From Pseudomonadota bacterium (GTDB lineage: Bacteria > Pseudomonadota > Gammaproteobacteria > Burkholderiales > Burkholderiaceae_D): a stretch of DNA of 10,924 nt. Below, in pieces: positions 1-8,042 of this stretch; positions within the stretch are counted from its first letter, which is position 1; every line of letters begins with the position of its first letter. Under the pieces are notes generated by a model, which did not search any database, was not told the DNA's origin, and was given only the letters and a program-made list of their open reading frames with translations. Made by a program: the position numbers and the translations under genes. Location: positions 1 to 10,924 of the forward strand of contig JAEZHR010000183.1 in NCBI GenBank assembly GCA_023416415.1, read 5' to 3'.

Positions 1-210
1 CTGCTGGGTGGCACCGGCGATCTGGAAAACAAGAGCTTCGGGCTGGCCTTGCAGGCCGGCATCGATTTCAAGCTTGACAAGAACTGGTCGCTGAACCTCG
101 ACGTCAAGAAGGTGCAGATCCGCAGCGACGTGCTGATCGGCGGTGCCGTGGCCAGCAAGGTCAAGGTCGATCCGCTGCTGGTCGGCGTGGGCATCGGCTA
201 CCGCTTCTGA
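1..210 (+). CDS. OmpW-family outer-membrane protein, C-terminal fragment
   Basis: The 5' end lies outside the window; 69 codons and a TGA stop are visible. The fragment alternates polar and hydrophobic residues as in beta strands, for example around IDFKLDKNWSLNLDVKKVQI, and ends in GVGIGYRF. A C-terminal Phe preceded by alternating hydrophobic residues is the usual outer-membrane insertion signal of beta-barrel proteins. The pattern NWSLNLDVKKVQ followed by a KVKVDPLLVGVGIGYRF end matches the last strands of the OmpW family, small eight-stranded barrels thought to carry small hydrophobic compounds across the outer membrane. The gene converges on the metal ATPase gene, with a GC-rich hairpin between the two stop codons. 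Function beyond the family is not readable from this fragment. Confidence 0.82.
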   Translation: MLGGTGDLENKSFGLALQAGIDFKLDKNWSLNLDVKKVQIRSDVLIGGAVASKVKVDPLLVGVGIGYRF

Positions 211-224
211 TCGCCGAACGCGGA

Positions 225-256
225 GCGGCCCCGAAGCCGCGCGGGAACGGGGCCGC
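225..256 (+). terminator. GC-rich hairpin between convergent genes, possible terminator
   Basis: A perfect 9-bp stem (GCGGCCCCG at 225-233 with CGGGGCCGC at 248-256) with a 14-base loop lies 14 bases after the OmpW stop and 22 bases after the ATPase stop on the other strand. On the plus strand it is followed by GTTT only, and on the minus strand by no T run. It is therefore a weak intrinsic terminator at best, perhaps serving both genes. Confidence 0.5.
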
Positions 257-278
257 GTTTGCGCAGCTTGCCTGAAGT

Positions 279-2561
279 CTATTCGGACAGGTTCTGGTAC
301 AGCTCTTCTTCCTGCGAAAAATGCAGGCGCAGGATGGCATCCAGCGCATAGAGATTGCGCCGCAGCTCGGCCAGGACTTCGGCATCGCCATCGTCAGCCG
401 ACAAATCCGCCGTCAACTGTTCGACGGTGTTGACCAGTCTGTAGATTTCACGATGCATGTGACTCAGCGGCGCCATCGGATCTTCCCCGCCGATCATGCG
501 CGCCAGCCCGGGGTACAGGGCGCTATCGTCCTGCAGCTCATGCCGGACGACCTTCTGGCGCAGATCGACGATCAATTGATCCAGCGCCGGACGCAGCTGT
601 GCAATCGGTTCATCGCCGATGCTGTCGGCCAGGTTGCGCAATTGTGCGAGCAAAGGCTGCAGATGTGCATGTTCCTGGGTCAGCTCCGCCGCGTGTTTGT
701 CACTGATGTGTCGTTGCGACTCCGCAGGTCCCGGCCTGAGCACGCGCAGTGCGTTCAGGATCACGGCCACGTCTATCCCTTCCTGCAGCAGGGCGCCGAC
801 AAGCGGCGGCAGGTAGCCGAGGGCGGCGGCGAACATCGCGACAATAGACAGGCCCATGCCCGTGATCGCGCTCTGCAAGGCGATGCGCCGAGCCCGCTGT
901 GAGATGCGCAGGGCGAAGGCCAGGCGATCGATCCGGTCCACCAGCAGAACCACCTGAGCGGCCTCGGCCGCCGCCGCCGCACCGCGCGCGCCCATTGCAA
1001 TGCCGACGTCGGCTGCGGCCAGAGCTGGAGCATCGTTCACGCCATCGCCTACCATCAGCGTCACGCCCTGCTTGCGGGCTGCGGAAATCGCTTCAAGCTT
1101 TGCGGCAGGCGTTTGCTCGGCGAGCACGGTATCGACTCCCACTGCCATGCCTATCGTCTCGGCAACGTCGCGCCGGTCGCCGGTGGCCATCACGATGTGC
1201 TCGATGCCGGCCGCGCGCATGAGACGCAGGGCGCGCGGTGTGTCGAGACGGATTTCGTCGGCCATCAGCAAGGCGCCGGCGAGCTGGCCATCGATGCTGA
1301 CCCAGACGCCTGAAGCGCCTTCCCGTGCGACACGCTGGGCAAAGCGTTCGGCCCAGCCAGGTGACGCACCGGCTGTCACGAACTCGCGCGTGCCGATGCG
1401 CACTGCGCGGCCCGCGACGATGCCTTCGACACCGCTGCCCGCCATTTCCTTGACGGCTGTCGGCAGGGAAAGCGCCAGATTGCGCTCGCGAGCAGCCTCG
1501 ACCACGGCACGCGCCGTCGCATGATCGGACATCTGATCGAGAGAGGCAGCGAAGGCCAGAACCTGTTGCTCGTCGTAGCGTGGATCGCAGGCCATCCTTA
1601 CCAGGCGCGCGCGGCCGCCGGTCAGCGTGCCGGTCTTGTCGAAGAACAGCGTGCGTGCCTGGGCAAGCTTTTCCACCGCGCCGCCGTGCTTGACCAGAAC
1701 CCCGCGGCGCGCGCAGCGCGACATCGCGCCGACGATGGCAACCGGTACGGCGAGGATCAGCGGGCAGGGCGTGGCAACCACGACCACGGCGAGTGCCCGG
1801 ATCGGATCGCCGGACCACAGCCATGCGATGCCGGCGATCAGCAGGGTGAGGGGAACAAACAGCAGCGCGAAGCGATCGGCCAGCCGCGCGGCCGGCGCCT
1901 TGGAGCGACGTGCCGACTCCACAAGACGCACGATCCCGGCCAGCGCACTCTCTCCGGCCGCGCGCGTGACCATCAGGTCGAAGGGCGTGCCGGCATTGAT
2001 GCCGCCGCTCTGCAGTTCCTGACCGCGCATGCGTTCAACCGGCAGCGGTTCGCCGGTCAGCATCGATTCGTCGACTGTTGCAGTGCCCGAGTCCAGTCGG
2101 CCATCTGCCGGCACGGTCTCGCCGGTACGCACCAGCAAGCGATCACCAGGTCGTATGGCGTCCACGTCAACCTCGACTACCGTATCATCCTGATAGCGGT
2201 TCGCACGGCGGGGCACCTTTTCCAGCAGTGCTGACATCTCGCGTTGCGCGCGCCGTTCCGCGTAGCTCTCGAGCGCGCGCCCGCCGGCCAGCATGAGGCC
2301 GATCACGGCGGCAGTCAGGTATTGACCCAGCGCGAGCGAGCCGCCGACCGACAGCAGCGCGATCAGGTCGATGCCGACTTCCCGACGCCGGATCGCTTGC
2401 AGGACGTCAATGGTGGTGGCCGCGAAGTTGATCAATCCTGCGCCGGCCCATGTCCAGTTAGCAGCCTGGATGAATCCGGCGAGATACAACACGCCGCCAG
2501 CCAGCATTCCGAATGCCGTCAGGGCAGCCAGCAGAATTGCCTGCTTGAAGGTGTCATGCAT
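279..2561 (-). CDS. P1B-5-type heavy-metal ATPase with C-terminal hemerythrin-like domain
   Basis: A P-type metal-transporting ATPase of the inner membrane, 760 residues from the ATG at 2561. In order it shows hydrophobic segments before residue 100, the actuator TGE (169-171), the metal-site motif TPCP (264-267), the phosphorylated DKTGTLTG (308-315), the TGD (460-462), the GDGVNDAP hinge (505-512), and a last membrane segment with QEGIDV and NALR (593-606). TPCP together with a hemerythrin-like tail defines the P1B-5 group; Sinorhizobium Nia, linked to Ni and Fe transport, is the known example. The tail (about 612-760) has spaced candidate iron ligands: H631/H633, H674-x3-D678, H701/H703-E705 and H747-x3-E751. 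No N-terminal CxxC metal-binding domain is present. An in-frame TTG at 2600 would add 13 residues; neither start has a good ribosome site. It follows rarD closely and is probably in the same operon. The exported metal is inferred. Confidence 0.92.
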   Translation of the reverse strand: MHDTFKQAILLAALTAFGMLAGGVLYLAGFIQAANWTWAGAGLINFAATTIDVLQAIRRREVGIDLIALLSVGGSLALGQYLTAAVIGLMLAGGRALESYAERRAQREMSALLEKVPRRANRYQDDTVVEVDVDAIRPGDRLLVRTGETVPADGRLDSGTATVDESMLTGEPLPVERMRGQELQSGGINAGTPFDLMVTRAAGESALAGIVRLVESARRSKAPAARLADRFALLFVPLTLLIAGIAWLWSGDPIRALAVVVVATPCPLILAVPVAIVGAMSRCARRGVLVKHGGAVEKLAQARTLFFDKTGTLTGGRARLVRMACDPRYDEQQVLAFAASLDQMSDHATARAVVEAARERNLALSLPTAVKEMAGSGVEGIVAGRAVRIGTREFVTAGASPGWAERFAQRVAREGASGVWVSIDGQLAGALLMADEIRLDTPRALRLMRAAGIEHIVMATGDRRDVAETIGMAVGVDTVLAEQTPAAKLEAISAARKQGVTLMVGDGVNDAPALAAADVGIAMGARGAAAAAEAAQVVLLVDRIDRLAFALRISQRARRIALQSAITGMGLSIVAMFAAALGYLPPLVGALLQEGIDVAVILNALRVLRPGPAESQRHISDKHAAELTQEHAHLQPLLAQLRNLADSIGDEPIAQLRPALDQLIVDLRQKVVRHELQDDSALYPGLARMIGGEDPMAPLSHMHREIYRLVNTVEQLTADLSADDGDAEVLAELRRNLYALDAILRLHFSQEEELYQNLSE

Positions 2562-2620
2562 CGGCGTGGCACGTTGGCGCGGTGTGTTGGCGAAGTGCAA
2601 TCACCTGCTTGGGGTGCAAG

Positions 2621-3514
2621 CTAGCGCTTGGAGAAGCCTTCGCGGCGCGTTGTCCGGCTCTGCCACACGCTCTCGACAGAATACACCGCCAGCGCCGCCC
2701 AGATCAGCGCAAAGCCGACCAGGCGCGCACCGTCGAAAGGTTCGCCATAGACGAATACACCGAGCAACAGTTGCAAGGTCGGGCCAATGTATTGCAGCAA
2801 GCCCAGCAGCGACAGCGGTAGGCGGCGTGCCGCAGCGGCGAACAACAGCAGCGGAATGGCGGTGATCGGCCCGGCGGCGGCCAGCAGCAGCTGGGTCGAG
2901 ACGGGAGCGGCGCCGAAGTGGTTTGCGCCGTGGACGGACAGCCAGCCAAGCGACCCGGCCGCCAGTGGAAACAGAAGCAGGGTTTCCAGTGCGAGTCCTT
3001 CCAACGCACCAAGCGATGCCGTCTTGCGCATCAGGCCATAGAGGCCGAACGTGAACGCCAGCGCCAGCGCAACCCAGGGCAAGTGTCCGACCTGCCATGT
3101 CAGCCAAAGCACGCCCGCCCCGGCGATCGCCACCGCCATCCATTGGCCGGCACGCATGCGCTCTCGCAGCAATACGTAGCCGAGCAGCACGCTGAACAGG
3201 GGATTGATGAAGTAGCCGAGGCTGGACTCGACGACCTGGTCGTTGTTGACGGCCCAGATGTAGATGAACCAGTTGGTCGCCAGCAGCAGTGCACTGGCTG
3301 CAAAACCGCCCAGCACGCGCGGCTGGCGCAGTACCGCCCGGAGCCAGCCCCAATGATGCCTCCAAGCCAATGCGACCAGCACGAACGCGAGTGACCATGC
3401 CATGCGATGCAGCAGGATTTCCAGTGACGGAATCTCCTGCAGCGATTTCAAGTAGAGCGGGAACAGCCCCCACATCGCGAAGGCGCAGGCCGCGTACAGA
3501 ATTCCGGTTTGCAT
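2621..3514 (-). CDS. rarD: RarD-type EamA-family permease
   Basis: A 297-residue integral membrane protein with about ten hydrophobic segments. RarD homologues are DMT-superfamily (EamA) permeases, named after an E. coli gene annotated as chloramphenicol-sensitive; their substrates are mostly unknown. Visible family marks are an N-terminal segment with AMWGLFPLYLKSL (13-25), the signature NWFIYIWAVNNDQVVESSLG (81-100) followed by YFINPLFSVLLGYVLLRER (101-119), and a late QYIGPTLQLLLGVFVYGEPF segment. The basic tail (RTTRREGFSKR) is expected at the cytoplasmic side. The start is the ATG at 3514; the bases before it are C-rich with no clear ribosome site, so translation may depend on upstream reading. 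It begins 74 bases after the marR stop and ends 20-59 bases before the metal ATPase, which suggests a three-gene minus-strand unit. Confidence 0.9.
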   Translation of the reverse strand: MQTGILYAACAFAMWGLFPLYLKSLQEIPSLEILLHRMAWSLAFVLVALAWRHHWGWLRAVLRQPRVLGGFAASALLLATNWFIYIWAVNNDQVVESSLGYFINPLFSVLLGYVLLRERMRAGQWMAVAIAGAGVLWLTWQVGHLPWVALALAFTFGLYGLMRKTASLGALEGLALETLLLFPLAAGSLGWLSVHGANHFGAAPVSTQLLLAAAGPITAIPLLLFAAAARRLPLSLLGLLQYIGPTLQLLLGVFVYGEPFDGARLVGFALIWAALAVYSVESVWQSRTTRREGFSKR

Positions 3515-3588
3515 GGGCTGGGCGGGCAGGCGCCGGACAATGCCCGGCTATCGAAAGCCTGCGCCGCCTGAAGGGATATATACGGTTG

Positions 3589-4146
3589 CTAGATCGAGGT
3601 GGCTGACCGTGCCGCCTGGTCGTAAAGGCCGGACAGAACGCGCAGAAAGCGCGCCAGCTCGCCAAGTTCCGCAGCCTCGGTGCCGTCGCCGGTCAAACTC
3701 GATACCAGTACCTGTTCACGAATTTCGAAATAGCGTGCGCACAGTTCGCGGCCGCGTTCGTTGGTCGAGTACAGCACCTCCTTGCCGCGCTTTTCGGTCT
3801 GCACGAGATTCAGGGCTTGCAGCTTTTTGAGCGAATAATTGACGACGTGAGTGTCCTCGATGTTGAGGATAAATGCGATGTCGGCCAGTTTCTTTTCCCG
3901 CGCACGGTGATTGATGTGATGCAGTACCAGAACGTCCGTGATCGTCATCTCCTTCACGCCGGCCGCGCTCATGCACCGTACGCACCAGCGGTTGAAGGCA
4001 TTGCTGGCGATGATCAGACCGAATTCGAATTCGGACAGCTCGGCGCTGCGCCCTGAGGCCAGGTGAGCGGATGAGACGATCGGTACCTTGGGGGCCGTGG
4101 CCGGTTGGGCAAACGAGGCTTTGGGAGAGCTCTTTTCTTTGGGCAT
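3589..4146 (-). CDS. MarR-family winged-helix transcriptional regulator
   Basis: A 185-residue predicted DNA-binding protein. The first 35 residues are low-complexity and rich in K, S, A and P, longer than in a standard MarR protein (about 140-150 residues). SEFEFGLIIASNAFNRWCVRC (38-58) forms the first long helix. The winged helix-turn-helix covers about 66-132: VLVLHHINHRAREKKLADIA, then the likely recognition helix near EDTHVVNYSLKKLQ (97-110), then the basic wing KRGKEVLYSTNERG (119-132). Closing helices probably dimerise. It resembles the MarR-like group of predicted proteobacterial regulators. AGGA lies 10 bases before the ATG at 4146, a usable though distant ribosome site. It sits between the oxoprolinase terminator and rarD, so it could control either side; regulation of the lactam locus is an inference from position. 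No ligand is known. Confidence 0.87.
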   Translation of the reverse strand: MPKEKSSPKASFAQPATAPKVPIVSSAHLASGRSAELSEFEFGLIIASNAFNRWCVRCMSAAGVKEMTITDVLVLHHINHRAREKKLADIAFILNIEDTHVVNYSLKKLQALNLVQTEKRGKEVLYSTNERGRELCARYFEIREQVLVSSLTGDGTEAAELGELARFLRVLSGLYDQAARSATSI

Positions 4147-4258
4147 GGCGGCGATATCCTGACGAGAATGGCGTCTATTTTATCCGGCGATCAGATGAAT
4201 GCGCTCGCTGTGAAACTTCGTGCCGCCTGACGGCGGCGTGCCGCTTCTCGTGCGGTCG
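4147..4258 (-). promoter_or_regulatory. Leader region of the marR-rarD-ATPase unit with a weak -10 candidate
   Basis: Because the oxoprolinase transcript is stopped at 4259-4296, the marR unit needs its own promoter here. On the minus strand TAAAAT (plus positions 4177-4182) matches five of six bases of a sigma-70 -10 box, about 30 bases before the start codon. No convincing -35 box was found at 16-18 bases, so the call is weak. Confidence 0.3.
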
Positions 4259-4296
4259 AAAAAAAAGAACCCCGGCACTTCGTGAGAAGACCGGGG
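4259..4296 (-). terminator. Strong intrinsic terminator of the oxoprolinase gene
   Basis: Read on the minus strand, CCCCGG (4296-4291) pairs with CCGGGG (4275-4270). Inside it CTTC and GAAG pair around a TCAC loop. TTC and then eight T bases (4269-4259) follow at once. This is the classical GC stem plus U tract, 49 bases after the oxoprolinase stop, and it separates that transcript from marR. Confidence 0.9.
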
Positions 4297-4301
4297 AAGT
4301 T

Positions 4302-4321
4302 CTCCCGAACTCCTTCGGGAG
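4302..4321. repeat. Perfect 8-bp hairpin just upstream of the terminator
   Basis: CTCCCGAA (4302-4309) and TTCGGGAG (4314-4321) form a perfect stem with a four-base loop. It lies between the oxoprolinase stop and the terminator hairpin and has no T tract of its own. It may protect the 3' end of the messenger; this is an inference. Confidence 0.7.
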
Positions 4322-4344
4322 TGGAGACATGGTTTGCGATGGCG

Positions 4345-7341
4345 TCAGGCCATGGCGGAGATGGCGGACTTGCGTTCCTCGGTTTCCGCTGCCACGGCTT
4401 TGCCATAGCCGCCGCCGCCCGGCGTTTCGATCACGAATACGTCTCCAGGCTCCATCTCGGTACTCGCCACGAAGCCAAGTTCCTCGATCGAACCATCGGC
4501 GCGGACTACATAGTTGCGACCACGCTGTCCATTTTCCCCGCCGTTCCTCCCGAATGGCGGCACGATGCGGTTGTTGGAAAGAATGGACGCCGTCATCCGT
4601 TCAAGGAAGCGGATCATGCGCACACCGCCATTGCCGCCGCACCAGCGCCCCTTGCCGCCGGAGCCTTCACGGATCGCGTAGCTTTCCAGGCGAACGGGGT
4701 AACGCCATTCCAACACCTCGGGATCGGTCAGGCGCGAGTTCGTCATGTGGGTCTGCACCACGTCCGTGCCATTGAAGCCGTTGCCGGCGCCGGAGTCGGA
4801 CGAGATCGTTTCGTAGTACTGGTAGCGGTCGTTGCCGAAGGTGAAGTTGTTCATCGTGCCCGGTGCGCCTGCCAGCACACCAAGTGCGCCATACAATGCG
4901 TTGGTCACGCACGATGAGGTTTCGACGTTGCCGGATACCACTGCCGCCGGATAGCGTGGATTGAGCATCGATCCTTCCGGAATGATCACGTTCAACGGCT
5001 TCAGACATCCTGCGTTGAGCGGAATCTCGTCATCGACCAGGGTGCGGAACACGTACAGAACCGCCGCCATGCAGATGGCGGAAGGCGCGTTGAAGTTGTT
5101 CGGCAGCTGCGGCGACGTGCCGGTGAAGTCGATGTCGGCGGTCCGAGTCTCATGGTCGACGCGGATCGCGACCTTGATAATGGCGCCATTGTCGAGCTTG
5201 TACTCGTAACTGCTGTCCTTCAGAGCAGAGATCACACGCCGCACTGCCTCTTCGGCGTTGTCCTGCACATGCTTCATGTAGGCCTGTACCACTTCCAGGC
5301 CGTAGTGTTCGACCATCTTCAACAGCTCTTCCACCCCCTTCTGGTTGGCCGCGATCTGCGCCTGCAGGTCGGCAAGATTCTGGACGATGTTGCGTGCCGG
5401 ATACTTGCCGGAGGAAAGGAGTTCGATGGTTTCCTTCTCCATGAAGCGACCACCCCTGACCAGCTGGAAGTTGTCGATCAGCACCCCTTCCTGCTCGACG
5501 ACGATCGAGTCGGGAGGCATGGATCCCGGCGTGGTGCCACCAATGTCCGCATGGTGACCGCGCGAAGCGGCGTAGAACAGTACTTCCTTTCCGCTGGCGT
5601 CGAAAGCCGGCGTGATTACCGTCACGTCCGGAAGGTGGGTGCCGCCGTGGTAGGGATCATTCAGCATGAACACATCACCCGGCCGCATCTTTCCGGCATT
5701 CTCGCGGATGATGGTCTTGATGCTTTCGCCCATCGAGCCGAGGTGAACCGGAATGTGCGGCGCATTCGCTATCAGGTTGCCTTCGGCGTCGAACAGCGCG
5801 CACGAGAAGTCCAGGCGTTCCTTGATGTTGACCGAGAAGGCCGTGTTCTGCAGGCGCAGGCCCATTTGCTCGGCGATGCTCATGAACAGGTTGTTGAACA
5901 CTTCCAGCATCACCGGATCGGCCTCGGTGCCGATCGCCTTGCGCGTCGGCCGCGCTTCCACGCGATTGAGCACCAGATGGTTGAGTGCGGTGACCTCCGC
6001 ACGCCAGCCCGGCTCGACGATGTTGGTCGCGTTTTTCTCAGCGATGATGGCCGGACCGTTGACCACGTCTCCCGGGCGCATGTCTTCACGCCGGTACAGC
6101 GCCGTGTCATGCCATTTCCCGCCCGAAAAGAGCCGGACCGTTTCGGCTGCCTGCAGTGCACCGACGCGTGGCGGCAACGGGTCAATGTGTGCCGACGCTT
6201 CCTCGGCCATGCCGATCGCTTCGACCGAAAGCGCTTCTATGATCAGCACCTTTTCCGGCATCAGAAAGGAATAGCGCTGTTTGTAGGCGGCTTCGAAGCG
6301 CTCGGTCATCTCGGCCACCGTTCCGAATCCGACCACGATGACCGAATCGGTGCCGTCATATCGCAGGTGGACGCGTGCGACCACACGGATGCGATCCGGC
6401 TCCACGCCTTGCTGCAGCAGATCGTTGCGGGCATCGTCGGCAAGACCCGCCAGCTTTTCTTCCACAGGCGCGATCGCTTCTGCCGTCAGCGCGGTCTCAA
6501 GGGCCTGTTCACGCATGGCAGTCTGGTCAGCCAGACCCATTCCGTAGGCCGACAGCACACCCGCGAACGGATGCGCGAATACGCGCGTCATGCCGAGCGC
6601 ATCCGCCACCAGACAGGCGTGCTGCCCGCCAGCGCCGCCAAAGGTGGTCAGCGTGTAGTCGGAAACATCGTGACCGCGCTGCACGGAGATGAACTTGATC
6701 GCGTTGGCCATGTTGCCGACTGCGATCTCGATGAAGCCTTCGGCGACTTCCTCCGGCGTGCGGCGATTGCCGGTGACCTTGTAGATCTCGTCGGCCAGTT
6801 CGGTGAACTTGCGTACGACGACATCGCGGTCCAATGGCTGGTCCGCGTGCGGGCCGAACACGGCCGGAAAGTACTTGGGCTGGATCTTGCCGAGCATGAC
6901 ATTGCAGTCCGTGACGGCAAGCGGCCCCCCGCGACGGTAGCTGGCAGGGCCCGGATTGGCGCCAGCCGAATCGGGGCCGACGCGGTAGCGCGAACCGTCG
7001 AAGTGCAGAATCGATCCGCCACCGGCGGCAACGGTGTGGATGCTCATCATCGGCGCGCGCATGCGCACGCCTGCCACCTGAGTTTCGAACTCGCGCTCGA
7101 ACTCGCCGGCATAGTGGGACACGTCGGTGGAAGTGCCGCCCATGTCGAATCCGATGATCTTGTCATAGCCGGCCGTCTGCGCGGTGCGTACCATGCCGAC
7201 AATTCCGCCTGCAGGTCCGGAAAGGATGGAATCCTTGCCCTGAAAGCGATGCGCGTCGGTCAAGCCGCCATTGCTCTGCATGAACAGCAAGCGTACGCCA
7301 TTCATCTGTGAGGCAACCTGATTGACGTAGCGGCGAAGGAT
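4345..7341 (-). CDS. Oxoprolinase 3' fragment: HyuA core plus HyuB domain
   Basis: From the shift point this frame gives 998 residues, numbered here as in the joined protein. The HyuA core contains FMQSNGGL (246-253), the second phosphate motif GFDMGGTSTDV (290-300) and FGGAGGQHA (460-468). The HyuB part starts near 701 and shows EVFNNLFMSIAEQMG, then the likely metal and catalytic clusters HIPVHLGSM (755-763), DPYHGGTHLPD (788-798) and SRGHHADIGG (819-828). It ends with a glycine-rich TPGGGGYG. The first ATG in this frame is at 7305, but it has no ribosome site and would cut into the core domain, so it is not a natural gene start. An unfused HyuA/HyuB pair would split near residue 700, not here. 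Confidence 0.86.
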   Translation of the reverse strand: MLRRYVNQVASQMNGVRLLFMQSNGGLTDAHRFQGKDSILSGPAGGIVGMVRTAQTAGYDKIIGFDMGGTSTDVSHYAGEFEREFETQVAGVRMRAPMMSIHTVAAGGGSILHFDGSRYRVGPDSAGANPGPASYRRGGPLAVTDCNVMLGKIQPKYFPAVFGPHADQPLDRDVVVRKFTELADEIYKVTGNRRTPEEVAEGFIEIAVGNMANAIKFISVQRGHDVSDYTLTTFGGAGGQHACLVADALGMTRVFAHPFAGVLSAYGMGLADQTAMREQALETALTAEAIAPVEEKLAGLADDARNDLLQQGVEPDRIRVVARVHLRYDGTDSVIVVGFGTVAEMTERFEAAYKQRYSFLMPEKVLIIEALSVEAIGMAEEASAHIDPLPPRVGALQAAETVRLFSGGKWHDTALYRREDMRPGDVVNGPAIIAEKNATNIVEPGWRAEVTALNHLVLNRVEARPTRKAIGTEADPVMLEVFNNLFMSIAEQMGLRLQNTAFSVNIKERLDFSCALFDAEGNLIANAPHIPVHLGSMGESIKTIIRENAGKMRPGDVFMLNDPYHGGTHLPDVTVITPAFDASGKEVLFYAASRGHHADIGGTTPGSMPPDSIVVEQEGVLIDNFQLVRGGRFMEKETIELLSSGKYPARNIVQNLADLQAQIAANQKGVEELLKMVEHYGLEVVQAYMKHVQDNAEEAVRRVISALKDSSYEYKLDNGAIIKVAIRVDHETRTADIDFTGTSPQLPNNFNAPSAICMAAVLYVFRTLVDDEIPLNAGCLKPLNVIIPEGSMLNPRYPAAVVSGNVETSSCVTNALYGALGVLAGAPGTMNNFTFGNDRYQYYETISSDSGAGNGFNGTDVVQTHMTNSRLTDPEVLEWRYPVRLESYAIREGSGGKGRWCGGNGGVRMIRFLERMTASILSNNRIVPPFGRNGGENGQRGRNYVVRADGSIEELGFVASTEMEPGDVFVIETPGGGGYGKAVAAETEERKSAISAMA

Positions 7342-8018
7342 GGCGACAAGTAGGCGTCGACGACGGTGGTATCGCCACGCGAGACCAGCTTCATCAGCGG
7401 GCTGACCTGGGACGACACCGAAATCTGAGTGAAACCGATTTCGCGCGCGATTGCAGCGACGGTTTCTTCATGTTGCGTATAGCGATAGCCATGCATGAGC
7501 ACGATGGCCACGGAGCGAAAACCCGCATCGAAACGGGATTGCAGGGAGATGCGCACGGCTTCGCGATCCAGCGGCCGGACCACTTCACCATGAGCGTCGA
7601 TGCGTTCGTCGGCTTCGATCACTTCCTTGTACAGCAGCTCGGGCAGCATGATGTTGCGATCGAAAAGGCGGGGGCGGTTCTGGTAGGCGATGCGCAGCGC
7701 GTCCTTGAATCCTCTGGTGATGACCAGTACCGTGGGCTCGCCTTTACGCTCCAGCAGCGCATTGGTCGCCACGGTGGTACCCATTTTCACCGCCTCGACC
7801 AGCCTCGGCGGGATTGTTTCAATCTCCCCTAGGCCCAGCAGCCGTCGGATGCCGGCCACCGCCGCGTCCTTGTACTGTTCGGGATTTTCGGACAGCAGCT
7901 TGTGCGTGATGAGTGATCCGTCCGGGCGGCGCGCCACGATGTCGGTGAAGGTGCCGCCGCGATCGATCCAGAACTGCCAGCGCTGATCCTGGTCCCGTTG
8001 TTGATTAGCCTGTCCCAT
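7302..8018 (-). CDS. Oxoprolinase 5' fragment: HyuA N-terminal domain
   Basis: This open frame of 238 residues holds the hydantoinase A N-terminal domain. It opens with the nucleotide-binding motif DRGGTFTDIVAR (19-30), typical of ASKHA-fold ATPases of this family, followed by VKMGTTVATNALLERKGEP (78-95) and TRGFKDALRIAYQNRP (101-116). RGDTTVVDAYLSP (214-226) is the last in-frame family stretch. The next 12 residues (SFAATSIRLPHR) are frameshift read-through ending at a TGA at 7304-7302. Alone it lacks the second phosphate motif and the whole B part, so it should not be active. Confidence 0.85.
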   Translation of the reverse strand: MGQANQQRDQDQRWQFWIDRGGTFTDIVARRPDGSLITHKLLSENPEQYKDAAVAGIRRLLGLGEIETIPPRLVEAVKMGTTVATNALLERKGEPTVLVITRGFKDALRIAYQNRPRLFDRNIMLPELLYKEVIEADERIDAHGEVVRPLDREAVRISLQSRFDAGFRSVAIVLMHGYRYTQHEETVAAIAREIGFTQISVSSQVSPLMKLVSRGDTTVVDAYLSPSFAATSIRLPHR

Positions 8019-8042
8019 GGTGTTGGTGCCTTTCTAGATGAA

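Larger units (their letters stand above)
4345..8018 (-). pseudogene. 5-oxoprolinase/hydantoinase (fused HyuA-HyuB), frameshifted
   Basis: Family members use ATP to open cyclic amides; 5-oxoprolinase turns 5-oxo-L-proline into L-glutamate in the cytoplasm, while relatives act on hydantoins. Joining the two open frames gives 1224 residues, close to the usual length of the fused enzyme. One base appears missing at about 7341: the first frame reads VVDAYLSP and then leaves the family pattern, while the next frame continues ILRRYVNQVASQ, exactly what is expected. Everything else is intact, with no further stop or shift, which points to a recent mutation or a sequencing error. The site has no homopolymer and no slippery heptamer, so programmed recoding is unlikely. 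The start is the ATG at 8018 with AAAGG 10 bases upstream. It is transcribed divergently from the TRAP receptors. The 5-oxoproline substrate is inferred from neighbours; hydantoins or other lactams remain possible. Confidence 0.88.

Noticed and set aside
1521..2234. A 237-codon plus-strand frame opposite the metal ATPase
   Set aside because: It has no domain and is explained as the reverse-strand shadow of the conserved ATPase.
2601..3665. A 354-codon minus-strand frame overlapping rarD
   Set aside because: It is Arg- and Pro-rich without a domain, while the overlapping frame is a clear RarD with membrane segments.
4345..7305. Oxoprolinase 3' frame as an independent gene starting at the ATG at 7305
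   Set aside because: There is no ribosome site before this ATG, and it would begin inside the HyuA core domain. Family residues continue upstream of it in the same frame as far as 7341.
5152..7311. A 719-codon open frame on the plus strand, opposite the oxoprolinase gene
   Set aside because: It is rich in H, R, V and D with no recognisable domain and mirrors the codon structure of the gene on the minus strand. Long antisense frames are common in GC-rich DNA.
7330..7350. Programmed ribosomal frameshifting to join the two oxoprolinase frames
   Set aside because: A -1 shift would be needed, but the bases around the CCA codon do not form a slippery heptamer and allow no re-pairing of the tRNAs. 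This family is not known to use recoding.
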